From positions 23,168,001 to 23,232,000 of the forward strand of contig NC_061781.1 in assembly GCF_022458985.1 (NCBI RefSeq): a DNA stretch of 64,000 nucleotides, in the 5' to 3' direction. Of the stretch, positions 48,501-57,200 are shown in pieces. Under the pieces are notes generated by a model that saw only the letters and a program-made list of their open reading frames with translations, was not told the DNA's origin and did no database searches. The first letter of the stretch is position 1; each line of letters opens with the position of its first letter. The position numbers and the translations under genes are program-made. Origin of the DNA: Mugil cephalus. Taxonomy: Eukaryota; Chordata; Actinopteri; Mugiliformes; Mugilidae.

Positions 48501-49943
48501 GGAAGTTTATCCAGTAAATACACAGAACCAGGATACAAGAAGCACAGCTTTGCTGTTTTCAGGCAGTGGAGGGCATCAAAGTCTCCCAGGTTTCCCAGAA
48601 GAACATTACATCACAAACAATGGAAAGAACCTCTACAATAACACAATGAGAAACCAGAAGTTGTCTCAAGAAAGAAGAAAGCAATATGTTGGCCTACATT
48701 GGACTATATCACATGGTGCAGCAGGACTCACTTGATCTCTGTGATGGCATTCGCAGACTGTCCTGGTTGGTTGTCAAAGATCTTCACGGTGTAGCCTCCA
48801 CTGACAAACACCATGGCCCAGGAACGGCCGATCAGTCCACTTAAACAAGAATCACACACACATTAATCAAGGGGTGGGAAAAAAAAATATCTCCATCACC
48901 ACTTTTTCTGTATAAATGCAAAAAAAAATTGGAAAAGGATCATTTGGATTAATATTGTTTTTTTGACTCAATTTATCAATTCTCAATTATTTTTTTTTCC
49001 ATCTGATGTACATATATACAACGTGTAATTTAAGCTGCATTTTAAATTTCTCAGTGAACTACGTAGAATATTGCGATATATATCGCAATATATATCGATA
49101 TATATCGCAATATCATAACATCGCAATAATGTATCATATCCTGACTCCAGTATCGTGATACGTATCGTATCGTGAAGTCCACGTGAAGAACACTAGAAAC
49201 ATCTCTTCCAGCTACACAGTGAATCTCTTCCGTCATTCGGACTTTGTAGCGTCCTATAAAATGACACTTAATAAGGAATAAAGTTTTCACAGTCTGCGTG
49301 TTTATTGTTCAAAGCTGCTGCACCCAGGTTTTACAACAATAGTTGCGCACTGCACGTCTGTTGCTTTTACCTAAATTGCAAAATCTTGCAGCATATTCTG
49401 CACATTACACTGTCCATTCTGCTACACGGAATATGCAAAGTATAGTGTTTACTTTTCAGGTTTAAAAGAGGTCACTACAGAGGACTGTCAAGTTTCAGCT
49501 GAGTGGATGGAAATAACGATGAGGGTGCAGGAAGCGGGTTAAAATGTAAACCTACGGAAAACAGGCTCAAACGACCATGCAACGGATTAATGCCTCTTAA
49601 TTAATCGTGCCATAATCGTATTGAATCGTGCCTATATGACACAGGATTACAATAACAAATCACTGAAAAGGCTGCACAAAAACTAAACACCAGAGGCCAA
49701 AAAATGTGTAACATGCAAGAAATCTAAAGCGTGCATTCACAATAATCCACTTTAGATTGCACATGCTGCAACACGAAGCATGACACTTTGCAAGACTTAA
49801 TGTATATGCAGATTTAATTAAACTTACAGTCACTTTAACGCTAAACAAAAGCAGCTTGAGCCAGAAAGGTTGAGAACAGTAAAAGCGTAATTTCCTGCTC
49901 ACCTGCCGATCACAGCGATGGTCTTCATGTCAGGTGAGCTCAT
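21422..49943 (-). CDS. cryl1: Lambda-crystallin homolog, L-gulonate 3-dehydrogenase
   Basis: Complete 317-residue protein (human is 319) from nine coding exons: 49943-49903, 48839-48732, 45098-44972, 42287-42126, 41443-41348, 40872-40774, 31677-31569, 23357-23251, 21526-21422. All junctions are GT-AG and all phases agree; total 954 nt with stop. The enzyme belongs to the 3-hydroxyacyl-CoA dehydrogenase family and oxidises L-gulonate to 3-keto-L-gulonate with NAD+ in the cytosol (uronate pathway). Seen: N-terminal Rossmann glycines G13-S-G-L-I-G18, SSST at 120-123, the catalytic His-Glu pair H145 (in SHPVNPPYY) and E157 (ELVPHPET) spaced by 12 as in the family, and N196 in FALNR. The C-terminal helical domain includes [20 protein letters not shown]. 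Introns 6 and 7 are long (9.1 and 7.9 kb... the latter 31568-23358 is 8.2 kb) and transposon-rich. It lies head to head with ift88. Confidence 0.97.
21805..21930 (+). repeat. Dispersed repeat, plus-strand copy
   Basis: The block CTCAGAAGTCGTAATTT ... AGTTACCAAGATGGCCGTC is matched in reverse at 30340-30545 and, for a related part, at 29822-29945. It lies in cryl1 intron 8. A likely non-autonomous DNA element of the fish genome. Confidence 0.5.
22495..22865. repeat. Dispersed repeat related to 46.45-46.68 kb
   Basis: Shares CTCAGTCATCC(A/G)GGTC, then CAACTGGACTT-like and GTAGCTTCTTCAGTTC motifs in the same order with 46460-46585. Located in cryl1 intron 8. Confidence 0.5.
23251..23357 (-). 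CDS. cryl1: cryl1 coding exon 8
   Basis: 107 nt, residues 248-283, [20 protein letters not shown] to KSIIN. Acceptor TTCCCCCACAG|GTT, donor ATTAAC|GTAAGT. Confidence 0.96.
28385..28775. repeat. Dispersed repeat with CGACGAAAACTC motifs
   Basis: Contains TTTAGTCGACGAAAACTCAAAAGG followed by related segments (ATCAACGAAAACTCACAC, TTTTAGTCATCAAAG). The internal reiteration suggests a decayed DNA transposon. Not placed in a named family. Confidence 0.4.
28786..29121 (+). mobile_element. Non-autonomous DNA transposon with 11-bp TIRs
   Basis: 336 bp bounded by TTAGGGGTGGG and its near-perfect inverse CCCACTCCTAA (one mismatch). The interior is rich in CGATACG/TATCGCGATA palindromes. An inverted related copy sits at 48868-49180. 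No coding capacity. Confidence 0.6.
29822..30000 (+). repeat. Dispersed repeat related to 21.8 and 30.4 kb copies
   Basis: Starts GGTGCGTTACATTTACCTCG and contains GAGTTACAGAAGTCGG, echoing the GGTGCGTTCCATTCGTACTC start seen in reverse at 30.51 kb. Probably the same or a sister element. Confidence 0.4.
30340..30545 (-). repeat. Dispersed repeat, minus-strand copy
   Basis: The reverse complement matches 21805-21930 in order: TCAGAAGTCGGAATTT, then GTCGGATTTCCTA, GTTACCAAGATGGCTG and GTGTAAACA. Inside cryl1 intron 7. Confidence 0.5.
30794..31125. repeat. Possible DNA transposon relic with CCGGTATA ends
   Basis: Left part GGTTCATACCGAATACCGGTATATTTTT and right part ATTATTACGGTATATG are loosely inverted, typical of decayed hAT-like elements. 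Boundaries are uncertain. Confidence 0.3.
31569..31677 (-). CDS. cryl1: cryl1 coding exon 7
   Basis: 109 nt, residues 212-248, [20 protein letters not shown] to HLNAPE and the first base of Gly248. Acceptor CTCCATCAG|GAC, donor CCTGAAG|GTAATC (a moderate match). Confidence 0.96.
32640..33290 (+). repeat. Inverted repeat arm A
   Basis: Matched in reverse by arm B at 38100-39350. Shared segments include GTGTGCAAAC, ATTTACTAACAGC, ATCAAACCTGAAAGCAACTT, AACTGTGTCTA, ATCCAATAAATAATTTGCGC and ATTCGGATGTTTTTTTGCTC. The match runs over some 600 bp, so this is one element present twice in opposite orientation. Confidence 0.75.
34495..34546 (+). repeat. (TTG)n(ATG)n compound microsatellite
   Basis: TTG repeats pass directly into ATG repeats with a few interruptions, in cryl1 intron 6. 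Confidence 0.9.
36545..37451. mobile_element. hAT-like non-autonomous element
   Basis: Left interior TAACGATTCATTC and right GAATCGTTACATCCCTC form inverted termini; the interior is full of ATCGAT/GAATCG motifs. Candidate 8-bp target duplications TCTCGCAG (36545-36552) and TCTTGCAG (37444-37451) differ at one base. The left end seems to have lost the outermost GAGGGATG. Confidence 0.6.
38100..39350 (-). repeat. Inverted repeat arm B, split by an insertion
   Basis: Reverse-orientation copy of arm A. It is continuous from about 38100 to 38655, broken by the element at 38656-39225, and resumes to about 39350 with the matching AGTTTGCACAAG and CAAACCTTTAGTAGA end. Confidence 0.75.
38656..39225 (+). 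mobile_element. hAT-like element nested in repeat arm B
   Basis: Begins TAGTGATGT and ends ACATCACTA (inverted termini), 570 bp, no coding capacity, interior with CGGTATCGGTGATACCGATA palindromes. It is flanked by ATATTTTG (38648-38655) and GCATTTTG (39226-39233), a 6/8 match at the 8-bp length typical of hAT target duplications. Arm A shows the empty site (GTGCAAAATAGCGCG, reverse), which proves the insertion. Confidence 0.75.
40774..40872 (-). CDS. cryl1: cryl1 coding exon 6
   Basis: 99 nt, residues 179-211, [19 protein letters not shown] to SWRLVQ, including active-site N196. Acceptor TTCATACAG|GTT, donor GTCCAG|GTCAGT. Confidence 0.96.
41137..41184 (+). repeat. Perfect 18-bp hairpin in cryl1 intron 5
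   Basis: ACTCTGTTGTTGAAAGTG (41137-41154) and its exact reverse complement (41167-41184) are separated by 12 nt. No surrounding repeat explains it. Confidence 0.9.
41348..41443 (-). CDS. cryl1: cryl1 coding exon 5
   Basis: 96 nt, residues 147-178, [18 protein letters not shown] to ALMTK, with the catalytic partner E157. Acceptor GCTTTGCAG|GTG, donor ACCAAG|GTGAAA. Confidence 0.96.
42126..42287 (-). CDS. cryl1: cryl1 coding exon 4
   Basis: 162 nt, residues 93-146, carrying [10 protein letters not shown] and the catalytic histidine H145 near its end. Acceptor CTTTTCCAG|GAG, donor CATCCG|GTCAGT. Confidence 0.96.
44061..44240 (+). repeat. (GATAC)n pentanucleotide satellite, decaying
   Basis: Runs of GATAC/GATAA repeats, perfect near 44073-44128 and degenerate to 44240, in cryl1 intron 3. 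They produce a spurious tyrosine/serine-rich open frame on the other strand. Confidence 0.9.
44428..44899 (-). mobile_element. Tc1-like relic, family 1 copy C
   Basis: Starts TACACAGATCAGGCGTAACA and ends near GTTGTGGCTGATCG. On the minus strand 44544-44488 encodes [19 protein letters not shown], the best-kept of the three. It lies in cryl1 intron 3, ending about 70 bp from the exon 3 donor. Confidence 0.65.
44972..45098 (-). CDS. cryl1: cryl1 coding exon 3
   Basis: 127 nt, residues 50-92, [16 protein letters not shown] to EGAFFVQ. Acceptor CGGTTCAG|GAAG, donor GTCCAG|GTGAAA. The reading frame stays open past the donor but the protein family continues in exon 4 (ECIFEQLE). Confidence 0.95.
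45486..46066. mobile_element. MITE with TTAACC-CTGAGAC termini
   Basis: Left TTTAACCTCCTGAGAC and right GTCTCAGGGGTTAA are inverted. Two internal CATATGNGGAC motifs (45512 and 45920 areas) are also inverted. 0.58 kb, no coding capacity, cryl1 intron 2. Confidence 0.6.
46440..46680. repeat. Dispersed repeat related to 22.5-22.86 kb
   Basis: Contains CTCAGTCATCCGGGTCATGG, GAAGACGTTTCATCTGCGTA and GCTTCTTCAGTTCTAAGAG, in the same order as in intron 8. The segment AACTCTGCAAGTCCAGTGGCC then re-reads part of it in reverse, so it has a palindromic end. Confidence 0.5.
47821..48096 (-). mobile_element. Tc1-like relic, family 2 copy B
   Basis: Left ATCGGTCAAGAGTTTTAGAC and right GTTCTAAAACTTTTGACCTG form inverted termini. 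The minus strand encodes [11 protein letters not shown], stop, SKLYQNYL, then a WPSL-like tail. About 276 bp, so internally deleted. Located in cryl1 intron 2. Confidence 0.65.
48732..48839 (-). CDS. cryl1: cryl1 coding exon 2
   Basis: 108 nt, residues 14-50, completing the G-S-G-L-I-G loop and running to AITEIK. Acceptor GTTTAAG|TGG (a short pyrimidine tract), donor ATCAA|GTGAGT. A transposon-derived repeat ends about 28 bp upstream of the acceptor. Confidence 0.95.
48868..49180 (-). mobile_element. Inverted copy of the 28.8-kb TIR element
   Basis: The reverse complement follows 28786-29121: GGACTTCACGATACG, GATACATTATTGCGAT, GCAATATTCTACG, TTACACGTTGTATATATGTAC, and the terminus CCCACCCCTTGATT. 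The outer end beyond 49180 is lost. It lies in cryl1 intron 1, right beside exon 2. Confidence 0.6.
49903..49943 (-). CDS. cryl1: cryl1 coding exon 1
   Basis: Encodes [13 protein letters not shown] and two bases of Ser14. The donor is GGCAG|GTGAGC. The ATG is the first in the exon, and the NAD-binding beta strand begins at once, as in other CRYL1 proteins. Confidence 0.93.
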
Positions 49944-50655
49944 TTTTAGTCGTTGTGTTTACAGCTTATGTATGAACTTGGGGTATTTCTATCAAAACTA
50001 TCGAGCCCCCACCCCCTCTTCCCCATAGAGTCACGCTGACAGGACGCTACGGCAACACGGAAGGACCAAAGGACCAAAACCGTAGCGATGTAGAAAGGAA
50101 ATCGGTGGTACAGAATATTCCTCTCTCGAAGAATAAAGTCCCTCAAAAAACATTTAAAGTTTTTAATTACTACGTTATAAGAATGTGGTTTAATATGACC
50201 ACTTAATGTAATAAAATCGTACACTATATGGAATTTTTGTATTGAGAAATGAATGAAAACACTTTTTTTGTTTGTTTTGTGTTTGTAAATGTGTAAAGTT
50301 ATATATATAAAAATATATATAAAATATAAATATATATATGTATATATATATAAAAATAAGTGGTTTAATACCTAATAACTGAAGCGAATATGTGCGAGTC
50401 GAACTATAAACTAAGGCGTATCCTAGCAACAAGTGAAAAAAGAATAAACCAATCAGATTAACGGAATAGGATGATTGACACTCGATTAGCCAATCAGATG
50501 TTTCAAAAGCACATAGTCCCGCCCACGCCGCGTTGAATTGTGGGATTAAATCCTAAATCGACAACAAACTAGTTTTGCCGTTATCTCGAACTAGTGCCCA
50601 TCTTTTCCCTATTTGACGGATATTTAATTACAAACACTTCCCCGGAGAAGAAGCA
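49944..50655. promoter_or_regulatory. Head-to-head cryl1/ift88 promoter region
   Basis: 712 bp between the two start codons. On the ift88 side are two CCAATCAG boxes (CCAAT at 50449-50453 and 50490-50494, NF-Y type) and a GC box CCGCCCACGCC (50518-50528). On the cryl1 side is an inverted pair CGCTACGG/CCGTAGCG (about 50045 and 50082). A TA-rich microsatellite splits the region (50300-50350). A bidirectional promoter is inferred from geometry. Confidence 0.6.
50418..50430 (+). promoter_or_regulatory. X-box-like RFX site upstream of ift88
   Basis: GTATCCTAGCAAC resembles the X-box GTNRCC-N(0-3)-RGYAAC: a perfect right half AGCAAC, one mismatch in the left half, spacer of one. RFX factors drive many ciliary genes, and the site is about 230 bp before the ift88 ATG. 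Confidence 0.4.
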
Positions 50656-50736
50656 ATGGAAAATGTGCATTTGGCTGGAGAGGAGGATGATCTTTACTCG
50701 GGTTACAACGACTATAATCCGACATTTGACTCCGAG
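50656..50736 (+). CDS. ift88: ift88 coding exon 1
   Basis: Residues 1-27, ending NPTFDSE. Donor GAG|GTGAGT. Confidence 0.95.
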
Positions 50737-51175
50737 GTGAGTTAGCCTCTTGAAGATGCTATTCAGATAGCTCTGAAGCTAACACCATCCCACAGTTAAC
50801 TTTGATACAACCAACGCTTCACACATATTGCTTGTCCGATGAAAAAAAAAAAGTAATTTTTATGTAAAGAGTGCATTTTAAATTGTAGGAGTTGGAGAAT
50901 GATGTGGGCTTCCAGCAAGCAGTGAGGACAAGTCATGGAAGAAGACCTCCTGTAAGTAGCAACTATAGTGTGTGAGTTTGTGTTTGAGAGAAACTGAGAT
51001 GTGGTGTTATTATTATTTTTAATGCGCATAAAAATGTCTTGTGTTTGATTATCCAGATGACTGCCAAATTCCCTGGTACTGCAATTGGAGCTCGGCCTTT
51101 AGCTACTTCCTTTGGTGTAAGTATAATGAATTTTATGTATATAATATATTGTGTTTATACATTAATGCTGCAACC

Positions 51176-51247
<72 letters not shown>

Positions 51248-54200
51248 GCAGCTGTGTTGCACAAATTGCAAGCTAAATAATAAATGTCACAATTAATAAC
51301 AACACATAACGAAGCAACTTATACAAGAACCAAGATTATGATGTAAGTCACCCTATATATTTTTATTTGTCTAGCATTTGCAAGTGAAAGGTCCAGTGTG
51401 TAGGACTTTGTGGTGTCTATTGTTGGTTTGTGCTAAGAGCTGCTGCCACATGTGGAGCTCTGTAGATCTGAACCTGCTCCCTCCTTCTAAAGGTTCAACT
51501 TAAGTTTAATTAAGTTTTGTTTATACAGTGCGAGCAACAATCAAACTTGTCTCTAAACACTTTACAGGAACCAGAGCTTGACACTCCTAGTGCAAGCCCT
51601 CACAAGACAGTGGCAAGAGAAAACTCCCTCCTAACAGAAGGAAAATTTAAGCAGAACCCAGTTAATATGTTTGAGAAAACCAGTAGAAGACATAATTAAG
51701 AATATTAATGCCACTTATACCGAACTGATCTCACTAAATCCTACACACTGAACGTTGAAATTAAATTATCAGATCGGTTAAATTATTCTCATCTATCTTT
51801 TACTTGTTTCATAAAGTCTCGGATCCCCATGGTCTCTTCAATGGGCAGGCCCATGACAGGAGCTGTGCAGGTGAGTAGGACTGACCATTCCTGTCCGCAT
51901 GTGAGGATGTGGGTAACTTTTTATTATACTGTGTTACTTCATGTGTATGTTTCTTGTTTTTGATATTTTCAAATGTGACAGGATGGGGCGGCCAGACCGA
52001 TGACCGCAGTCAGAGCAGCCGGTTACACCTCCTCTCTGACCCGCGGTGAGTATGAATCAATCTTAAAAAGACTATTGACTTTCATTTTACTCTTGCTGTA
52101 TATGTGTTGAGTGTGCACATTTTTTCAGGCTCGACCTTTGACCCTCTGGGCCAGTCCAGAGGCCCTGCTCCTCCACTTGAGGCAAAGAATGAGGACACGT
52201 GAGTTACCCTTCAGCAGTAGTTTGAGTGTTGAACCGAATCTGAATTTAGTCAAAGGGTTTTATCCAAAGAAAATGCATAAGCAACAATTAGGACAGATGT
52301 AAACTTTCCCTGTATTTGCTGTTTGCATGTGGAGAAAGGAACAGTATCACACGTTGTATCGTTTTTTTCTTATTGTCTCTCAGGCCTGAGGAGAAGATCA
52401 AGATCCTGGAGAAGAAAGTGAATGATCTGATAGAAGAGAGCTGCATGGCTCAGAGCATGGGAACGTTACAGCTGGTTAGACTCTGTCATTCTTTAACAAA
52501 TTATTTAATAATAATAAGTGTGGTCTGTAGTTGAAGAGAAGGCTTCCAGTGAGTCTGGAAACAAATTGTTCATTCTATCAGCTCTGTACTGAAACAAGTG
52601 CACCATTATAAACAGCTTCATTTAACAAATTTAAACTTTACTTGATCATCCATCCTGTTTTCATTCATTTATTTCTTTATTTGGCCTATTTAACTGGTAT
52701 TTACTGATACATCACCATTATAACATGTTTTACTAGCTTATATTGTTGTTTTTTTATGCAGGTTTAGATGGTCACTACTGCTGAGTCATGTCTCTGATTC
52801 GTTTCTACAGGCTCTTGAAAAAGCCAAAGAGGCCGGGAGGAAGGAGAGAGCGCTGGTCAGACAGAGGGAGCAGTCTGGAAATGCAGACAGCATCAATTTG
52901 GACCTCACCTACTCTGTGAGTCAACCTGCTACATGTCAGTGGTTGTTTTAAGATAAAATGAGTTAACTTTGGTCTGATGCACATACCTGCAGTACTTCAT
53001 TACAAAACAGTAAAACTAAATAAAAAGCTGCTGGAGGTTTATTTCTGATTTCTAGTGACACTGTCACTTACTTTATGAATCCACAGCCTTAATTTATAAT
53101 GTCACCTGGACCATAGCTGTAACAAATTGGATCTTCTGTATTTATAGACTTTAGAGTAAGATTGACATTGTAACATAATGATTATGAGGCATTTATAGGG
53201 CTGTATTTTGTCTCATAATATCTTTTCATATTATAGGATAGACAATGTAAAGAAGTGTCTGGCCAACTACAAAGCACATGTTTGACTTCAAATACACTGG
53301 ACTTAACCGCTTTGTTTTGCATTTAATGTTTCTGCAATTACCAGGTTTTGCTCAACCTCGCCAACCAGTACGCGAACAATGAAATGTACCCAGAGGCCCT
53401 GAACAGCTACCAGGTCATTGTGAAGAACAAGATGTTCAGTAATGCAGGTGAGGCCTCAGACTTATTGCAGATGTGTTTAGACCATGAATACGTGAGAAGA
53501 CGGGACTTTGATTTTAATCCTGTGTTTAATATGGCAGTAAAAACTAAAATGTTTCTATACTTTGTTCAGGTCTTACATTTAAGTGCAAATGATCATTATC
53601 TGCATCAAAACATGCAAAAGAGAGATTAACAAAAATATGTACATACATTAGTAAACAGAAAACTATCCTGTTGAGGATTCCTGCACCTGTGACAAGTGGA
53701 TTTGGGCTGTTTTGGTCTTTTTCATCATTATGTGTCCATGTATTTATATTCCACGCAAACCTGTTTATTTAAGAAATTGTAGTTGCTGCATGTTTTATTG
53801 CAATAAAGCTGTTTCACCACCAAAGCAATGAAGTATCTCCTGCTCACTGACATCAACACAAACTCTTGTTATAGCGCTCAGGAAATATTTGTTGTATCGC
53901 TTGTGTTGTTTCTCTCAAACCACCTGTTCCGTCCCTCCAGGCCGTCTGAAAGTCAACATGGCCAACATCTACTTCAAGCAGAAGAATTACCCTAAAGCCA
54001 TCAAGTTCTACCGCATGGCTCTGGATCAGATCTCCAACGCCCACAAGGAAATGAGGATCAAGATCATGCAGAACATCGGCGTGGTGTTCGTGCGCATGGG
54101 GCAGTACTCGGACGCCATAACGTCCTTCGAGCACATCATGAGCGAGAGTCCCAACGTCAAGACGGGCTTCAACCTCATCCTGTGCTACTACGCCATCGGA

Positions 54201-57200
54201 GACAGGGAGAGGATGAAGAAGGCTTTTCAGAAGCTCATCGCCGTTCCTCTGGGGATCGATGACGAAGACAAATACATCCCGTCTAATGTGAGTTACAGTG
54301 GAGCATGTACACTCATGAACACATGTCTTAAAGCATTTAGTGCAGAGTTAGCACTGCTTTGTCTTTCTCTGGTCATTTCTATATTATTATTATTATTATT
54401 ATTTTCATCTTCCATCACTGTCAGGGCGTTAACGAGATAAATTGATTTTGCTGTTCCAGCCGTGTTCTACAATTGGCAGGTTTACGTGAAAATATTCCTT
54501 ATTTCAGAGCTTGAGGGCTTTTGAGAGCTTTTAAATTAAAAACAAGGACAAGGAAAAATAAGTTTTTTGTTTTTACAGCCCGGTATCACACATGAAAAAT
54601 TGCCTCAAAGGGCTTCGCAACATTCTTCAAAGCACATTACAACACCCTCTGTGCTGTGGAAATAAATCCCAAAAATACTTTAACAGGGAAGAGAAGAAAA
54701 CCTCAAGAAGAGGACGAGGAATGATTAAACCTCCAGGATGGATAGATTTACATTTTTTTTTTAAATTTGCAAAATGTCAGTCTGTACAATCTCAGTTTCA
54801 GATCTAAACATGTTGGCTGCACAGGTTGCTAGTTCATTGCGGGGCTAACGCAGAGAGATAAACAACCATTCACACAAGTTTAGAATCACCTCATCACCTG
54901 ATATGCATGTTGTGTAACATGAGAGGAAGAACCTGTAGAAAACATGCAGACACACAGAGAACATATCATGCAGAAAGGCCACAGTTTCTAGCCGATAGCT
55001 TCAAACTTCTTGCTGTGACAGAACTGATCTTATGTAAAAACAGGTAGATACAAGAACAAATAAACATGTGGGAGTTAGAGCTTTGACGATCTCTCAGTGT
55101 TTCTCTGGTCTCTGTCGCTGTTCAGTCTTAAATATTGTGCATTTCATCAATTTTTCTTTGAGTTGTGGTTCCTTTAATCATAGATGATGTGTCATCTTTT
55201 CTACTGCGTAAATATCTTCTACAATCTGTGTCCATTGATCCTGTGTATTTCCTAGTAATAACTTTTTTTATTTTTTATTTTTTTTACCAGCTATTAGTAA
55301 TATCTTTATCAAATATCTGTCCTTTGATTCTGTATTTTCCTCATGAATGTTGCATAGATACTGTACCAGACACAGGGATCTTATCACCAAGTATTTCCAG
55401 TAGTGAATCATGTAACATTCTCTAGAATTCCATTATTTTATCCCGTTTCCAAAGAACATGTGAGTGATCTGCGTTCATTACTCCACATCCTCTCCAACAG
55501 GCCGTATTTGGTTTTTAGTCGTTTGCTCTTGACCTTGGGTGAAATAAAATAATAAATCAGATTTTTCCATTTTTCCATGAGAACTCCCTCCACTGGACGT
55601 GTGACGCATTCTCCACATGAGTAATGCTCATACATTTAAAGCTGTTATTTATTATTTACTTGTAATTTAATACGAATGTGTTACACATGGCACATGTCAC
55701 AGTGCCTGTATTAGATTACATTAAACATTATTGCAAATTATACACAGAGTACTACTGTTTACAAACACGAGTGCTGCCCCAGAATAACCTCCTGTGTCTC
55801 TTAACTCTTTCAGGACGACCCCGGCTCAAACATGGTCATTGAGGCCATTAAGAACGACCAGCTTCACCAGATGGAGAGAGACCTGTGAGAACATGTCATT
55901 GCAACACAAACGCAATCATTGTCGGGGCCTTTTCAAACGTTTTTTTCATTGCGACTCTCGCTGTTGATTCAGTATAAGTTTATGGAGCCTTTAATTTTCC
56001 CTTAATCGTGTTTTGTGTTTGATAGAAAAGTCCTGGCTGAGAAATACATCATGACCGCAGCCAAGCTCATCGCTCCGGCCATAGAGACGTCTTTCGCTAC
56101 TGGATTTGACTGGTTTGTTACCGTTGTACTTTCTTTTATTTATTTATTAACAGTTTAAATGATCACATTTACTATCAGTTTAATGGACTATTCGTGTGTG
56201 GCTGTGGTTCTTTTCAAGGTGTGTAGACATGGTGAAGAGCTCTCAGTACGTTGAGCTCGCCAACGATCTGGAGATCAACAAAGCCATCACGTACCTGAGA
56301 CAGAAGGACTTCAACCAGGTGAGTGTGTTGGTCTCAGCGGCATAAAGGGAAATACCACTAAATTCGACGTCTCACTGCTCTTGTTCCTGGGCCACAATAA
56401 CCTCACACTCTATAATAATTTACCACTAAATTGAAGCATAGGACTTGTAATAAATAAGTTGGTATTTCCCTTTAAGCTCATGTTCTCTGTTGTCCGTTTC
56501 GTATCGGCTTATATTTCCATCTTGTTTATAACATTGTGGCTATTTGCCAGCGCTGTTTAGATATGTCGGTTTTGTTTTTTTCTCCTCTTTGAGCAGCGTC
56601 ACACTTTATACTTTCTGCTTCTCATTGCCCTCCATGTTTTTTCTCTTGCTTTTGTCTCGTTTCCTTCCCATCTGCATGCCTAAGGTTGAGGTATGTGTGC
56701 CTTCTCTCCATGTTCATACTCAGGTTGTGTTGTTTTTATTTTTTTGCCCCGTCTTTTCATGTGTTACCACTTAAGCGTGCCCGTTTCCAAGTAACGCGCC
56801 AGGATAAGCAATTATTAGTTACAAACCCACAGATGAGTGAGGGAAAAACTTCACTGCACGTAGGAAATTCTAGACATGTTTACCTGATCTTTCAAGCTGC
56901 TGCTAACGTTAGCGGACTAACAAGTAGCTTAAGTATCTCCAGTCACAGTTTTATAACTAGACTAGTTAACAGTCTTGTGCTGAGGATCTGATGCATGTGT
57001 GTGGTGCTTTAATGCTGCCTACAGACGGTGGTGGTGGTGGTGTAATATGTAACATCTGTGCAGCTGTAGTCTGGCTGGTGGTTTGTTTACATGATAACTT
57101 TAAATCGTTGGAAGCTTTTCCCCGAGTGTATAAAGCACTGACAGAGACATAACAACCAATTCATTGTTTTTAACCAGGATTTCAGTCCCAAAACAGGAAA

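Larger units (their letters stand above)
45099..48731 (-). other. cryl1 intron 2
   Basis: No exon seen. Contains the MITE at 45.49-46.07 kb, the dispersed repeat at 46.44-46.68 kb, a T-run near 47.36 kb and the Tc1 relic at 47.82-48.10 kb. Confidence 0.6.

Noticed and set aside
51039..51296. Open frames with IYLS repeats
   Set aside because: Translation of the ATCT microsatellite.
53241..53344. Possible extra ift88 exon before exon 9
   Set aside because: Exons 8 and 9 already join in frame and match the family without extra residues.
53853..54134. Minus-strand open frame over ift88 exon 10
   Set aside because: Antisense shadow of the TPR-coding exon.
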